A DNA stretch of 64,000 bases from Methylocystis bryophila (GTDB lineage Bacteria; Pseudomonadota; Alphaproteobacteria; Rhizobiales; Beijerinckiaceae), in assembly GCF_027925445.1 (NCBI RefSeq), contig NZ_AP027149.1, positions 3,794,501 through 3,858,500 on the forward strand, in the 5' to 3' direction. The translations under genes were made by a program, and so were the position numbers. Within the stretch, counting starts at the first letter, position 1. Every line of letters begins with the position of its first letter. Shown piece by piece: positions 17,209 through 24,739 of this stretch. The notes beneath the pieces were generated by a model, which searched no databases, was not told the origin of the DNA, and saw nothing but the letters and a program-made list of their open reading frames with translations.

Positions 17209-18291
17209 CTATTCCAGAGGCTCCACGGCGGCGATCTCTATGCCAAAGCCCGAAAGGCCGACATAGGCGCGCGGCTTCGGCGTCGCCGTGCGCAAACGAA
17301 TCGAGGTGACGCCGAGATCTCGCAAGATTTGCGCGCCGAGACCCACGTCGAGCCACTGCCGGCGTCGGTCGGCTTCGGCGCCTTCCTGATCGTGGCCGAC
17401 GACATTGGCCGGAACGCCAGCGGCTCCGTCGCGCAAGTAGACCAAGACGCCACGCCCCTCGCGATGAAAGCGCTCCAGCGTCCTATTGATCGTCTCGGCG
17501 CCGCCGAACACATCGGCGAGAATGTCCGCCCGGTGCAGCCTCGCCGGCACGTCGCGTCCGTCGCCGATCGAGCCCACGACGAAGGCGAAGTGTTGGACGC
17601 TGTCGAAAGGCGTCACATAGGCGTGACCGATCATTGGCCCCGCTGCGCCTTTGACCGGAAAGGTCGCAACGCGCTCGACGAGGTTCTCGCGGGCCTGCCG
17701 GTATGCGATCAGATCCGCGACGGAAACGATGGTCAGTCCGTGCCGCGCGGCGAATTCGCTAATTTGCGCGCCCGCCATCACCGTGCCGTCGTCATTGGCG
17801 AGCTCGCAAATCACGCCGACTGTGGGCAGGCCGGCGAGGCGGCAAAGGTCGACCGCGGCTTCCGTATGGCCGGAGCGCATCAGCACCCCGCCTTCCTTTG
17901 CAATGAGCGGAAACACATGTCCGGGCCGCACGAAGTCGGCGGCGCCCATGTTCGGGTTGGCGAGCGCGCGCACCGTATTGCTGCGCTGCTCGGCCGAGAT
18001 GCCGGTCGTCAGCCCGTGCCTTACATCCACCGAGACGGTGAAGGCCGTGCCGAGCGGCGCGTCGTTTTGCGCGACCATCGGCGTAAGATGAAGCCGCCGC
18101 GCGTCCTCGACCATCAGGGGCGCGCAGACGATGCCGCAGCAGTGGCGGATGATGAAGGCCATCTTCTCGGGCGTGCACAGAGAAGCGGCGACGACGAGAT
18201 CGCCCTCGTTCTCGCGGTCGTCGTCGTCGCTGACGACGACAATTTCGCCTTTGGCGAAGGCCTCCAGGGCTCTGGCGATGGGTTGAGGCAA
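17209..18291 (-). CDS. ribB: RibBA-type protein: DHBP synthase with degenerate GTP cyclohydrolase II domain
   Basis: The N-terminal half (residues 1-200) is 3,4-dihydroxy-2-butanone 4-phosphate synthase of riboflavin synthesis: SDDDDRENEGDLV, the HTEAAVDLCRLAG and the RHGLTTGISAEQRS motifs are all present. The C-terminal half has the GTP cyclohydrolase II fold pattern, but where active enzymes have HSECLTGD and the zinc cysteines it reads HRADILADVFGG with no cysteines, so this half is probably inactive. This split is common in alphaproteobacteria, which then need another ribA (family knowledge). Confidence 0.93.
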   Translation of the reverse strand: MPQPIARALEAFAKGEIVVVSDDDDRENEGDLVVAASLCTPEKMAFIIRHCCGIVCAPLMVEDARRLHLTPMVAQNDAPLGTAFTVSVDVRHGLTTGISAEQRSNTVRALANPNMGAADFVRPGHVFPLIAKEGGVLMRSGHTEAAVDLCRLAGLPTVGVICELANDDGTVMAGAQISEFAARHGLTIVSVADLIAYRQARENLVERVATFPVKGAAGPMIGHAYVTPFDSVQHFAFVVGSIGDGRDVPARLHRADILADVFGGAETINRTLERFHREGRGVLVYLRDGAAGVPANVVGHDQEGAEADRRRQWLDVGLGAQILRDLGVTSIRLRTATPKPRAYVGLSGFGIEIAAVEPLE

Positions 18292-18304
18292 GATGCGCTT
18301 CCTA

Positions 18305-18371
18305 GATCACGCTGCGTTCAGGCCGAATTGCCGGAACGCAGAAAAGGTGATCGATTCTAAAGAGTGAGCGG
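18305..18371. repeat. Dispersed palindromic repeat, family A (copy 4, half unit)
   Basis: GATCACGCTGCGTTCAGGC, then GGAACGCAG and GGTGATCGATTCTAA: the second palindrome of the family A repeat with an imperfect centre and without the GCGAAAAAGTGG half. It lies upstream of the ribBA start. Confidence 0.75.
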
Positions 18372-18420
18372 GCTTCAACACGCTCTATGCCCGGCGCGCC
18401 GACGGCGGATGACGAGAGGG

Positions 18421-18588
18421 TCAGGATCTTCTGCGACTGCGCCGTTCGGCAAGATAAGCGACGGCGAAGGCGACGAGAAAGCCCAAAAAACCGGCTCCGA
18501 TCTCGGGCGCCGGCGCAGCGACCGCGGCTTGAGCGTCGGCGGGCAGCGCCAGCAGCCAAACAAAGCCTCCAAGGACCGGTCTCGACAT
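18421..18588 (-). CDS. 55-aa exported protein with PEP-CTERM-like tail
   Basis: A short frame reading from ATG at 18588 to TGA at 18421. It has a signal-like N-terminus (LGGFVWLLALPADAQA) and a C-terminus of APAPEIGAGFLGFLVAF, AVAYLAERRS and a terminal RRRS cluster. That order, a Pro-Glu motif, a hydrophobic helix and an Arg cluster at the very end, is the layout of PEP-CTERM-type sorting signals and of small rhizobial proteins with an A-P-E-I-G-A-G motif. Almost nothing lies between signal and tail, so it may be a sorting-tail-only protein or a small single-helix membrane protein. No exosortase gene is in the window. Confidence 0.6.
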   Translation of the reverse strand: MSRPVLGGFVWLLALPADAQAAVAAPAPEIGAGFLGFLVAFAVAYLAERRSRRRS

Positions 18589-18612
18589 GCGCTTCGTTCC
18601 TCCGGCGCGGCT

Positions 18613-19197
18613 TCACGTCTCGCGGCCGTTTGCGATGCGCAGCGGACTGTCGGCGAACGCCTCCGCAGTCCGGCAAGAAGCGGCGTCGAGCGCGCGCGTC
18701 ACCGCCGCCAATTTCTCGTCGCATATGCCACAGGAGAGCAAATGTTCATAGGTGTTGCGGACATAGTCGGGATTGTCGCCCGAGGCGCCGCGGGCGGAAG
18801 CGATGAGTCGGGCCATTTCCTCGGCGTCCAGCCGGCCTGCATATTGAGGGTGGGCGCGGTCCACGACATAGGCCAGCGCCTCCACGCTCGAACCCTCGGC
18901 AAATCGGGCGGTGATCGTTTTCTCCATATAGACCGAGGTCACGAGCTCTCGCTCGCGCAGATAGGCGAGCGTCGCGGCGCGACGCGCCGCGGCCACCCGG
19001 AAGACCACGCCCTGGCAAGAGCCGCCACGATCCAGGCCGAGCACGAGCCCGGGCCGCTCCGGCGTGCCGCGATGCACATGCGAGAAGATGCAGAGCGCGC
19101 GATGGTAGCCTTGCACGAAGGCGAGCGCGCTCTCCTCGTAATCGAACCCAGGCCGCCACATCAACGACCCGTATCCGAAGACCCAGAGGTCATTCAT
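18613..19197 (-). CDS. ChaC-like gamma-glutamylcyclotransferase
   Basis: Predicted to release 5-oxoproline from gamma-glutamyl compounds such as glutathione. The hallmark FGYGSLMWRPGFDYEE is at the N-terminus, followed by AFVQGYHRALCIFSHVHRGTPERPG and the GVVFRVA segment. I prefer ATG 19197 (MNDLWVFGYGSL), which matches the family's start; the frame also allows ATG 19230, giving 205 aa. The gene lies between the 55-aa protein and a secreted small protein, all on the same strand. Confidence 0.85.
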   Translation of the reverse strand: MNDLWVFGYGSLMWRPGFDYEESALAFVQGYHRALCIFSHVHRGTPERPGLVLGLDRGGSCQGVVFRVAAARRAATLAYLRERELVTSVYMEKTITARFAEGSSVEALAYVVDRAHPQYAGRLDAEEMARLIASARGASGDNPDYVRNTYEHLLSCGICDEKLAAVTRALDAASCRTAEAFADSPLRIANGRET

Positions 19198-19331
19198 GCC
19201 TTCTGACGCGTTTTCGGCGCTGCGTCCCATCGATCAATCGCCCTCAAGCTTCAAAAGGAATCCCGAGTTCCGAGAGAATAATCTCGAAAGCTTCCGCGAA
19301 CAAACCGTTATGGTCAAATCCGGGCTCGGGA

Positions 19332-19649
19332 TCAGTAGCAGCGGATGTGAATAACGCTCGGGTTGTCGGTGTTGATCACCGCCAGCCGTCCCCAATCGGT
19401 CAGCGCCTGCACGCGCGGCGATTTTTGGGGTGAGCCGCCGATGAGGTAGCGCCCGCCGCAGAGCGCCTGGGCGCGCTGCAGGCAGGTCGCCGTCTTGCGC
19501 GGACACTCGATCCGGAAGGCGGCCCCGCCGCCGGCGGCCTGCTCCGGCCAGGCGGTCGCGTCCGTCCCTGAGTCGTAGGCGAGCCCCTGGGCGAGGCCAT
19601 CGGAGGCGAAAAGGGCCGCTGCAAATCCGATCGTCGCGCCTAGTTTCAT
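19332..19649 (-). CDS. Small secreted cysteine-containing protein, unknown
   Basis: A 105-aa protein with a signal peptide (MKLGATIGFAAALFASDGLAQG) and four cysteines in the mature part (RIECPRKTATCLQRAQALCGG and the final IRCY), likely forming two disulfides in the periplasm. The CLQRAQALCGGRY segment occurs in a number of small rhizobial secreted proteins (recollection). Function unknown. Its start is 22 bases from the ychF stop, so both may share a transcript. Confidence 0.7.
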   Translation of the reverse strand: MKLGATIGFAAALFASDGLAQGLAYDSGTDATAWPEQAAGGGAAFRIECPRKTATCLQRAQALCGGRYLIGGSPQKSPRVQALTDWGRLAVINTDNPSVIHIRCY

Positions 19650-19670
19650 GAGCTCGCCGCCCCGCCCGCC

Positions 19671-20768
19671 TCAGGTGTTGAAACGGAAATGCAGGACGTC
19701 ACCGTCGGCGACGAGATACTCCTTGCCTTCGAGCCGCAGCCGGCCCCCCTCGCGCGCGCCGGCCTCGCCGTTGAGCGCGGCGTAGTCGGCGAAAGCGATG
19801 GTTTCGGCGCGAATGAAGCCCTTCTCGAAATCCGTATGGATCACGGCTGCGGCCTGCGGAGCCTTCGTGCCGTTCTCGATCGTCCAGGCGCGCGCCTCCT
19901 TGGGGCCGACCGTGAAATAAGTGATGAGATGCAGGAGCTCATAGCCCGCGCGGATGACTCGGTTGAGGCCGGGCTCGGCGAGGCCGACGGCCTCGAGATA
20001 GTCCTTCTGCTCAGCGGCCGGCAGAACGGCGATCTCGCTCTCGATCTTGGCTGAGACGACGACGCAGGCCGCATCCTCTTCCTTCGCGCGCGCAAAAACC
20101 TTTTGCGACTGGCTGTTCCCGCCCGACGCCGACGCCTCTTCCACGTTGCAGACATAGAGGACCGGCTTCGAGGAAAGGAGGCCGAGCCCTTGGAGCGCGG
20201 TCCGTTCCTCGGGCTTGATCTCGACGAGCCGAGCCGGCTTGCCCTCGCGCAGCAGCACGAGGCAGCGGCGCATCAGATCATGCAGCTCCTTCGCCTCCTT
20301 GTCCCCGCCTTTGGCCTTCTTCTCGAGCGCCGTGACGCGCTTCTCGAGGCTTTCGAGATCGGCCAGCATCAGCTCGGTCTCGATCGTCTCAATGTCGCGC
20401 AAGGGATCGACGCCGCCTTCGACATGCGTCACGTCACCGTCCTCGAAACAGCGCACGACATGGGCGATCGCGTCGCATTCTCTGATATTGGCGAGGAACT
20501 GATTGCCGAGCCCTTCGCCTTTGGAGGCGCCGCGCACGAGGCCGGCGATGTCGACGAAGGTCAGGCGCGTCGGGATGATTTGCTTCGACCCTGCGATGCT
20601 CGCGAGCACCTCGAGACGCGGATCCGGCACCGCGACCTCGCCGACATTGGGCTCGATGGTGCAGAAGGGATAGTTCGCCGCCTGCGCCGCCGCCGTCTGT
20701 GTCAGCGCATTGAACAGCGTCGATTTGCCAACGTTCGGCAAGCCGACGATCCCGCATTTGAAGCCCAT
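19671..20768 (-). CDS. ychF: Ribosome-binding ATPase YchF
   Basis: Obg-related P-loop NTPase that prefers ATP and binds ribosomes. The G1 motif GLPNVGKSTLFNALT starts at residue 8, followed by DIAGLVRGASKGEGLGNQFL, the YVCNVEE motif that replaces NKxD and explains ATP preference, and the C-terminal TGS-like domain ending in FRFNT. At 365 aa it is full length. Upstream lies the inverted-repeat-bounded island. Confidence 0.97.
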   Translation of the reverse strand: MGFKCGIVGLPNVGKSTLFNALTQTAAAQAANYPFCTIEPNVGEVAVPDPRLEVLASIAGSKQIIPTRLTFVDIAGLVRGASKGEGLGNQFLANIRECDAIAHVVRCFEDGDVTHVEGGVDPLRDIETIETELMLADLESLEKRVTALEKKAKGGDKEAKELHDLMRRCLVLLREGKPARLVEIKPEERTALQGLGLLSSKPVLYVCNVEEASASGGNSQSQKVFARAKEEDAACVVVSAKIESEIAVLPAAEQKDYLEAVGLAEPGLNRVIRAGYELLHLITYFTVGPKEARAWTIENGTKAPQAAAVIHTDFEKGFIRAETIAFADYAALNGEAGAREGGRLRLEGKEYLVADGDVLHFRFNT

Positions 20769-20981
20769 GTCGATTCCTAAAAGCGTGGGGGGAAGCCGGA
20801 GGCGATATGCGGGGCGGGAGCGGAAAAGGCAAGGGGCGGAACGGCGGGTAGTGGGCCAGTTTCATTGTGGCGACGGGAGCTGAACTATAAGCTTGCCCGC
20901 AGCACCGTTCCTGGTATGTTCGATATTTGGAAACGTTTTGGGTATGGGTGCGTTAAAGGACTGATGATAACCATTAGGAAA

Positions 20982-20998
20982 AATCGAGAAGCTCGATT
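20982..20998. promoter_or_regulatory. Palindrome upstream of the dCTP deaminase cassette
   Basis: AATCGAG-AAG-CTCGATT, a perfect 7-bp inverted repeat with a 3-base centre, ending 22 bases before the first gene's ATG and just ahead of the AGGAGG ribosome site (21010-21015). Its position suits an operator or an mRNA hairpin; no regulator gene is adjacent. Confidence 0.4.
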
Positions 20999-21023
20999 CG
21001 ATCGGGTCTAGGAGGCAGCTATG

Positions 21024-21284
21024 ATGAAGTTAAAGGTAAGAGAGGTTGGGGAAGGTCTACATCATAGCGAGGTTGTCGTTAGCGTCCATACAAATGGCGG
21101 CGATGAAGGGCTTGTGCTTGATAAGCGTTCCTTGCGCGGAGGCTATATTAGCGTGGGATATCCGATTCGTAGTGATGGAGATGCCTACCTGGTGGAACTT
21201 CCCAGAGAGACATCCTCGGGGAACTGGCGAGTTTGGGTCGATAAGACCCAATTAACAAATGTTAAGGAAAAGGGGGCTGCGTGA
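21024..21284 (+). CDS. 86-aa protein of unknown function, partner of a dCTP deaminase
   Basis: A small soluble, beta-rich-looking protein (LKVREVGEGLHHSEVVVSV, then GGYISVGYPIRSDGD and YLVELPRETSSGNWRVWV) that I do not recognise. ATG 21024 sits 8 bases after AGGAGG and is preferred over ATG 21021. The stop overlaps the dCTP deaminase start by 4 nt, so the two are translationally coupled and probably act together. Base composition differs from the surrounding chromosome. No signal peptide or membrane helix. Confidence 0.65.
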   Translation: MKLKVREVGEGLHHSEVVVSVHTNGGDEGLVLDKRSLRGGYISVGYPIRSDGDAYLVELPRETSSGNWRVWVDKTQLTNVKEKGAA

Positions 21285-21841
21285 TTCTCACGGATAGAGA
21301 AATACGCACCGCCATCAAGAGGGGAGTAATCGTTATTGATCCTCCCCCTTCTGAGAATGCATACAGCTCTACAAGCGTGGACCTGACGCTTGATCATGAA
21401 TTGACTCTATTCAAGGATGATATCGATGGCACAGGAATTGAGATGATATTGGACCCGTCCAATCGTAGGGTAGACACAGAGAAGGCTCTCGAATCTATAA
21501 CCAGTAAAGCGACCATTCACGACGACGGCTATGTGTTGAAAAGCAATAAGTTAGTTCTTGCATACACCAAAGAATATGTAGATTTAAGAATCGATACAAA
21601 ATACGCGGCGCGCGTTGAGGGAAAAAGCTCACTCGCGAGATACGGGCTCTCAATACATATCACAGCCCCAACTATCCACGCAGGATTTGATGGTCGCATC
21701 CGCCTTGAAATGCTTAACCACGGCCCGCTTCCGATAAGGCTTAGGAAGGGCATGCCGATTTGCCAACTTATTTTTGAGCAGACTCTCGGAACTCCAGACA
21801 AAGGTTATAGCGGTCAATTTGCGGGGCAGGGAGGTAGCTAG
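21281..21841 (+). CDS. dCTP deaminase homologue in an acquired cassette
   Basis: Predicted to deaminate dCTP to dUTP (trimeric dUTPase-fold family). The 186-aa protein carries the family motifs: STSVDLTLDHELTLF, VEGKSSLARYGLSIHITAPTIHAGFDG with the Ser/Arg pair of the GRSSLAR motif, RIRLEMLNHGPLPIRL with the catalytic Glu, and GMPICQLIFEQ. The C-terminal YSGQFAGQGGS resembles the nucleotide-covering tail. The AT-richer composition, start at a GTG coupled to the small upstream gene and the flanking inverted repeats suggest transfer. It could be the cell's only Dcd or an antiphage nucleotide-depletion enzyme; the sequence does not decide. Confidence 0.82.
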   Translation: MILTDREIRTAIKRGVIVIDPPPSENAYSSTSVDLTLDHELTLFKDDIDGTGIEMILDPSNRRVDTEKALESITSKATIHDDGYVLKSNKLVLAYTKEYVDLRIDTKYAARVEGKSSLARYGLSIHITAPTIHAGFDGRIRLEMLNHGPLPIRLRKGMPICQLIFEQTLGTPDKGYSGQFAGQGGS

Positions 21842-22119
21842 TTATTGTTGTCCAGATTCCGCTGATATTATTTCCCAAGTTTCTAACATACCCTGTATTC
21901 CGCCAGGCTGTAGCGCCCCTTGGCGCTCTCTGGAGAGGAGCCAAAGAGCAGAGCGGGTCTCCTCTTTTGAAGCGCTCCCTGTTCTTCTCCGTAGGGGCGT
22001 CGAGCATGCACTTTGCCCATTGGTTTAAATCGCTGGGGCGTTGGGGGGGCTTTTAGCCAAGCTTGCATTATGAGCGCGAGCCTCACGGAATTCCGAGACT
22101 AGTCACGCATACCACGAAC
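21842..22119. other. Non-coding tail of the island
   Basis: About 280 bases between the dCTP deaminase stop and the right inverted repeat. Short frames exist but none has a ribosome site or recognisable product. It includes small inverted repeats such as AGCGCCCC/TTGGCGCT and is intermediate in GC between the cassette and the chromosome. It may be decayed remains of a further gene. Confidence 0.4.
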
Positions 22120-22260
22120 AAACTGGCCCACTGCCGATCGACGCTTCCGATTTCGTCGGAGCCAATCGGACTCCCGCGCTCTGTGAACAATGCGAAAATG
22201 ACGCGCGCCTCCGCAGCGGCTTTTCAAGCTGCGACAGAAAATGCAGAATTGGCTCGTCCA

Positions 22261-22590
22261 ATGAAACGCCTCGCCCCCCTGCCCGCTCGCCTTCCCGCCC
22301 TGGCCGCGCGCGGGCTGATTCTCGTCTATCGCCTCACCTTCTCCGCCTTCGCGGGCCGCTGGTGCCGGCACGCGCCGAGCTGTTCCGCTTACGCAGACGA
22401 GGCGATCGCGCGGCATGGGCTCTGGGCCGGCGGCTGGATGAGCCTTGGGCGCATCTGTCGTTGCCGGCCGGGCGGCACGAGCGGCTTCGACCCCCCGCCG
22501 GAACAGACGCCCAAAGGCGCCGACGCGCTGCATCCCTGGCGCTACGGCCAATGGCGCGGGCCGCTGCGCTGCGAGGCTGTCCAGGATTAG
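22261..22590 (+). CDS. yidD: Membrane protein insertion efficiency factor YidD
   Basis: Small peripheral membrane protein thought to assist YidC-dependent insertion. The YidD core is unmistakable: LILVYRLTFSAFAGRWCRHAPSCSAYADEAIARHG, WMSLGRICRCRPGG and the conserved GFDPPPE. I chose ATG 22261 (MKRLAPLPARLP), which gives 109 aa as in the family; ATG 22198 would add 21 residues and the frame is open further upstream toward the island edge. No rnpA or rpmH is adjacent, unlike many genomes. The last 4 bases overlap the convergent next gene. Confidence 0.9.
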   Translation: MKRLAPLPARLPALAARGLILVYRLTFSAFAGRWCRHAPSCSAYADEAIARHGLWAGGWMSLGRICRCRPGGTSGFDPPPEQTPKGADALHPWRYGQWRGPLRCEAVQD

Positions 22591-23408
22591 GATCGGGCCA
22601 TCTGCTCGAGCAGCAGGCTGTAAATCTTCGTGCGCGAGGCTTCGGGCAGGGCGCGCAACGCTTCGAGATAGGCGACGCCGATCGAGCACATGCGGGCGTC
22701 ATCGAGCGGGGGGTCCAGCGTCCGGCCGCCGATCAGCACGTCGACCTCGGTCTCGCTGAGCCCCCGTTCGGCCAGCGCCTTCTCCAGCGCCTTCACATCC
22801 GCCGGCGAGGGCGCGCCGCGGTCGATTCGCTTCGCCTGTCCGTTGGCGGTGGCCTCGAGACGCGCGAGCGCCATCTCGGCGACGAGCGGGCGTTTCGCCG
22901 CCGCCGCGCGCTCGAAATCTTGCGCCGTGGCGCCATAAAGAAAGCCGACGCACATGCGCGGATTCTCCTCCGCCATGGCCCGCATCACGGCGAGCTGCGC
23001 GTCGAAGACGCGCATGAGCGGTTCGGGCTCGGCCTTTGCGACGAGCGCGCCCTGCGACTTGCGGAGCAGCCGGATCGCCTCGGAGACGTAATAATCGGCG
23101 CTGTCCGCGTGTCCGAGCGCCTTCAGGCGCGCCTTGAACGCCCCCGTCGCAGCGGCGTAGTCGACGGGAAAAGCCTGGGCGAAACGGCCGAAAAAACCCA
23201 CATATTCAGGCGCGGAGCCAAGCGCCTCGTCGAGCGCCTGCGATAGCTGGGCTTCGGACATCGGCTGCCGCCGCGCCTCTTTGACGATGGCGGGAGGCGC
23301 GACGCCGCCCGCGCCCCGTTTCGGCGGAGTCGCTGCGAGGATGAGCATCGCGACGCCGACGCACAGAAAGACGACGGCGCTGGTGCCCAGGATAAGGAGG
23401 CGTTCCAT
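22587..23408 (-). CDS. Membrane-anchored protein, unknown function
   Basis: A 273-aa protein with one N-terminal helix (LLILGTSAVVFLCVGVAMLILAA) and a helical, charged remainder of about 240 residues that would lie in the periplasm or cytoplasm depending on orientation. No known catalytic motif is seen; two cysteines (PRMCVGFLYG and ARMCSIGVAYLE) recur in similar contexts, hinting at a repeated structural unit. The frame is open 16 codons further upstream, but MERLLILGT is the likelier start. It occupies the place after prfA where prmC is often found. Confidence 0.6.
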   Translation of the reverse strand: MERLLILGTSAVVFLCVGVAMLILAATPPKRGAGGVAPPAIVKEARRQPMSEAQLSQALDEALGSAPEYVGFFGRFAQAFPVDYAAATGAFKARLKALGHADSADYYVSEAIRLLRKSQGALVAKAEPEPLMRVFDAQLAVMRAMAEENPRMCVGFLYGATAQDFERAAAAKRPLVAEMALARLEATANGQAKRIDRGAPSPADVKALEKALAERGLSETEVDVLIGGRTLDPPLDDARMCSIGVAYLEALRALPEASRTKIYSLLLEQMARS

Positions 23409-23540
23409 GACCAACCCAAACGTCCGCGCGCCACTGAAGCGTCGAACTCTATGCAATTCGCCTAAAAAGGCAAAGATTTCGTTGAAAAGGCGGAAGCTCG
23501 AGCGCCCGAGAGGCGACGCCGGCGACGGAAGCCGCCATCG

Positions 23541-24614
23541 TCAGCCTTCTTCCCCCGCCAGCAGTTTCTGCTGATGGTCGCGCAGGAGCGCGTCGATGAT
23601 TTCGTCGAGCGCTTCGCCCTCCATGACCTTGTCGAGCTTGTAGAGCGTCAGATTGACTCGATGGTCGGTGACGCGGCCTTGCGGAAAGTTGTAGGTGCGG
23701 ATGCGCTCGGAGCGATCGCCGGAGCCGACCTGCTGGCGTCGGTCCTCGGAGCGGACGTTGTCCAGCCGCTGGCGCTCGGCGTCATACAGGCGGGAGCGCA
23801 GGACAGACATGGCTTTCGCCCGATTGCGGTGCTGAGAGCGCTCCTCTTGCATCATCACGACGATCCCGGAAGGCACATGCGTGAGTCGGATCGCCGACTC
23901 GGTCTTGTTGACGTGCTGGCCGCCGGCGCCGCCTGAGCGCATCGTCTCGATGACGAGGTCCTTGTCGTCGATCGTGACGTCCACCTCTTCGGCTTGCGGC
24001 AGAACGGCGACGGTCGCCGCGGAGGTGTGGATGCGCCCCTGAGTTTCCGTGGCGGGCACGCGTTGCACGCGATGCACGCCAGACTCGAATTTGAGTCGCC
24101 CATAGACGCCGCGCCCAAAAATCTCGGCGACGATCTCCTTGTAGCCGCCGAGCGCGCCTTCGCTCGCGGAGAGGATCTCGACGCTCCAGCCCTTGAGCGC
24201 CGCATAGCGCTGATAGGCGCGGAAAAGATCGCCGGCAAAAAGCGCCGCCTCATCGCCGCCGGTCCCGGCCCTCACTTCGAGGATGATCCCCCGCTCATCG
24301 GCGGCGTCCTTAGGGAGCAAGGCGATCTTCAGCGTCTCGCTCGCGGCCTCGAGTCTTTGCAGAGCGGAGGCGCGCTCTTCCTGCGCGAGCGCCCGCATCT
24401 CCTCGTCGGTGGAAGGATCGCCGAGGAGGCTGTCGAGCCCCGCGACTTCATTTTGAGCCGAACGGAAGCCTTCGATCGCGCCCGCGACCTCCTCAAGCGC
24501 CGAGAGCTCGCGCGAAAGCTGGACGAAACTTTGCGAATCGGGGCCGCTCGACAGCTTCTCCTCGATCTCCCGCCGGCGGCGCAAGATGAGATCCAGCTTG
24601 GCTTCTGCAAACAT
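23541..24614 (-). CDS. prfA: Peptide chain release factor 1
   Basis: Recognises UAA and UAG stop codons and triggers peptide release. The 357-aa protein has the GGQ motif at residues 231-233 in GGAGGQHVNKTESAIRL, the codon-recognition region with VHRVQRVPATETQGRIHTS, and RNYNFPQ-type RTYNFPQGRVTDHRVNLT. Preceded by ptsP with a repeat between them. In many alphaproteobacteria prmC follows prfA; here it does not. Confidence 0.97.
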   Translation of the reverse strand: MFAEAKLDLILRRRREIEEKLSSGPDSQSFVQLSRELSALEEVAGAIEGFRSAQNEVAGLDSLLGDPSTDEEMRALAQEERASALQRLEAASETLKIALLPKDAADERGIILEVRAGTGGDEAALFAGDLFRAYQRYAALKGWSVEILSASEGALGGYKEIVAEIFGRGVYGRLKFESGVHRVQRVPATETQGRIHTSAATVAVLPQAEEVDVTIDDKDLVIETMRSGGAGGQHVNKTESAIRLTHVPSGIVVMMQEERSQHRNRAKAMSVLRSRLYDAERQRLDNVRSEDRRQQVGSGDRSERIRTYNFPQGRVTDHRVNLTLYKLDKVMEGEALDEIIDALLRDHQQKLLAGEEG

Positions 24615-24674
24615 GAGGCTGATTTTTCGCTTTCAAGGGATGGGCGCGCGGTCGACGAAAGAGCGCGCGCTGCT

Positions 24675-24739
24675 AGATCACGCTGCGCTCAGGCGAAATC
24701 TCCTGAACGCAGCGTGATCGATTCTAAAAGTTTAGAGCG
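24675..24739. repeat. Dispersed palindromic repeat, family A (copy 5, half unit)
   Basis: GATCACGCTGCGCTCAGGCG, then CCTGAACGCAGCGTGATCG and ATTCTAAAAGTTTAGAGCGG. The palindrome arms pair almost perfectly. The ptsP stop codon (TAA, complement of 24732-24734) lies within the repeat's ATTCTAAAAGTTTAGAG end, so the repeat supplies the ptsP terminus. Confidence 0.8.

Larger units (their letters stand above)
20850..22132. mobile_element. AT-richer island bounded by 13-bp inverted repeats
   Basis: AGTGGGCCAGTTT at 20850-20862 is repeated as its exact reverse complement AAACTGGCCCACT at 22120-22132; extending outward-in, 18 of 21 bases pair (both continue to CCAC on the inner side). The 1.28 kb between them is visibly AT-richer than both flanks and holds an 84-86 aa unknown gene, a dCTP deaminase gene and about 280 bases of non-coding DNA. 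No transposase is present and no clear target duplication was seen. The ends recall those of some insertion sequences (IS21-like, from memory only). Confidence 0.5.

Noticed and set aside
18375..18572. A 65-codon minus-strand frame overlapping the 55-aa PEP-CTERM-like gene in another frame.
   Set aside because: No signal peptide, Arg/Pro-rich shadow composition; the alternative frame gives a coherent membrane protein.
19234..19506. A 90-codon minus-strand frame overlapping the small secreted protein gene.
   Set aside because: Overlaps a gene with a clear signal peptide in another frame and shows no motif of its own.
21842..22119. Checked for an attachment site or tRNA fragment next to the dCTP deaminase island.
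   Set aside because: No tRNA-like fold or T-arm motif was found; only the flanking 13-bp inverted repeats support mobility.
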